64,000 nt of DNA from a virus. The position numbers were made by a program, and so were the translations under genes. The notes beneath the pieces were generated by a model. It did no database searches and was not told the origin of the DNA. It saw nothing but the letters and a program-made list of their open reading frames with translations. Below, in pieces: positions 63,463 to 64,000 of this stretch. Position 1 is the first letter of the stretch, and the number at the start of each line of letters is the position of its first letter. Location: positions 1-64,000 of IMG/VR virus record IMGVR_UViG_3300047459_000157; one strand, given 5' to 3'.

Positions 63463-63599
63463 AGTGTTTCTCGTATCATAATATCAGTTAGCTTATCACA
63501 TAGCTGATCGTAATTCTTTTCCATAAAGTTATATTCTTGTTTACCGTTAATATCTACTGAGACCTTAAACAGTACTTCGTTTTTAAATTTTCTACTCAT
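63459..63599 (-). CDS. Small hypothetical protein (46 aa)
   Basis: Start selected at MSRKFKNEVLFKVSVDINGK, which overlaps the DNA ligase stop by 8 bp (an upstream in-frame ATG would extend it into the ligase gene). The sequence ends YDQLCDKLTDIMIRETL. No domain is recognised. Confidence 0.5.
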   Translation of the reverse strand: MSRKFKNEVLFKVSVDINGKQEYNFMEKNYDQLCDKLTDIMIRETL

Positions 63600-64000
63600 A
63601 GTTACGTATACATTTGAATAGCGGGTGTCTGTATGAACCTGCTTTAGTTCGTTGAAAATAAGTAAAGGTAGCACGCTGACCTATATAGTCATTAACTTTC
63701 AGTAACATATTTGCGAGATCCTTGTAGGTATAACCTTTGCCCGGCGGACAACCGAACTGTATACCTTCGTCATCTTGCATCAGGAACTTTCCGAGCGTGC
63801 CTTGTCGCTTACCCTTACCTAATTCATAACCTATGATGGTTGCTTCAGTATCGCTGAAGTCTTTGAATTTCATTAAGTCGTAAGACCTACCGTGCTTGTA
63901 TAAGCCATCTAGCCTTATGATAGAGCCTTCGTAACCAGCTGCAAGATATTCTTTATGTAATGTTCTAGCATAATTGTAGGAATCTACGAGCTTTGCAGGA
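63592..64000 (-). CDS. ATP-dependent DNA ligase, C-terminal part (cut by window edge)
   Basis: An open frame continues to the window edge. The visible part reads ..AGYEGSIIRLDGLYKHGRSY then DLMKFKDFSDTEATIIGYEL and GKGKRQGTLGKF: ligase motif IV (EGSIIR), motif V (LMKFK) and the OB domain. An internal ATG at 63873 is not the true start; the adenylation domain lies beyond the window. It seals nicks during replication. Confidence 0.85.
   Translation of the reverse strand, partial: PAKLVDSYNYARTLHKEYLAAGYEGSIIRLDGLYKHGRSYDLMKFKDFSDTEATIIGYELGKGKRQGTLGKFLMQDDEGIQFGCPPGKGYTYKDLANMLLKVNDYIGQRATFTYFQRTKAGSYRHPLFKCIRNYE

Overview
The window is a contiguous, visibly AT-rich stretch of a tailed double-stranded DNA phage genome, most likely a podovirus-like marine phage of a Bacteroidetes (Flavobacteriia-type) host. 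It has a terminase, portal, scaffold and major capsid block, a tail-nozzle-like protein and very large internal/ejection proteins, but no tape measure, sheath or tube genes. Evidence for the host is indirect. Genes start after A/T-rich leaders with no recognisable Shine-Dalgarno. Several secreted proteins have Gram-negative signal peptides, one is an outer-membrane barrel ending in Phe-Arg, and the ribonucleotide reductase beta subunit has the Glu/Tyr ligand pattern of the class Id type known from flavobacteria. No host integration gene, tRNA or CRISPR array was found.

Layout. Positions 1-48119 are all on the + strand and 48100-64000 all on the - strand; the two units converge and overlap by 20 bp. 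On the + strand: (i) groEL/groES and small basic or secreted-looking proteins, with a predicted zincin and a holin (1-5.3 kb); (ii) a tail-fibre block (5.3-14.0 kb) that includes two giant Thr/Ser/Asn/Arg repeat proteins separated by two methyltransferase-like genes, followed by a GT-B-like glycosyltransferase (14.06-14.97 kb); (iii) small proteins, a duplicated GroES-like protein, terminase, portal, scaffold and capsid (15.0-23.7 kb); (iv) connector, tail nozzle, adhesin, internal proteins and a 2886-residue polyvalent protein (23.8-43.9 kb); (v) an outer-membrane barrel, thioredoxin-like protein, lysis genes and basic proteins (43.9-48.1 kb).

On the - strand, read from the right: DNA ligase (cut by the window edge), a 3D-domain protein, an HTH protein, a sigma-70 factor, ERF annealing protein plus an exonuclease, SSB, a T7 gp4-like primase-helicase, a dCMP hydroxymethylase-like enzyme, a GIY-YIG/MazG fusion, a second MazG-like protein, a T7-type endonuclease I and the two ribonucleotide reductase subunits. 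These are followed by a sugar/protein-modification operon: JmjC-type hydroxylase, cupin, KdsB, KdsA, GT8-like and GT29-like glycosyltransferases. DNA polymerase is not in the window.

How it may work together (inference): the nucleotide genes look set up to supply dNTPs and to replace cytosine by hydroxymethylcytosine. The kdsA/kdsB/GT29/GT8 operon would make and transfer a CMP-activated 3-deoxy-ulosonic acid (Kdo). The most novel-looking unit is at 8.1-15.0 kb: fibres built from hundreds of Thr/Ser/Arg residues are co-translated with a guanidino-N-methyltransferase homologue and followed by a glycosyltransferase, suggesting that the phage chemically decorates its own fibres or the cell surface.
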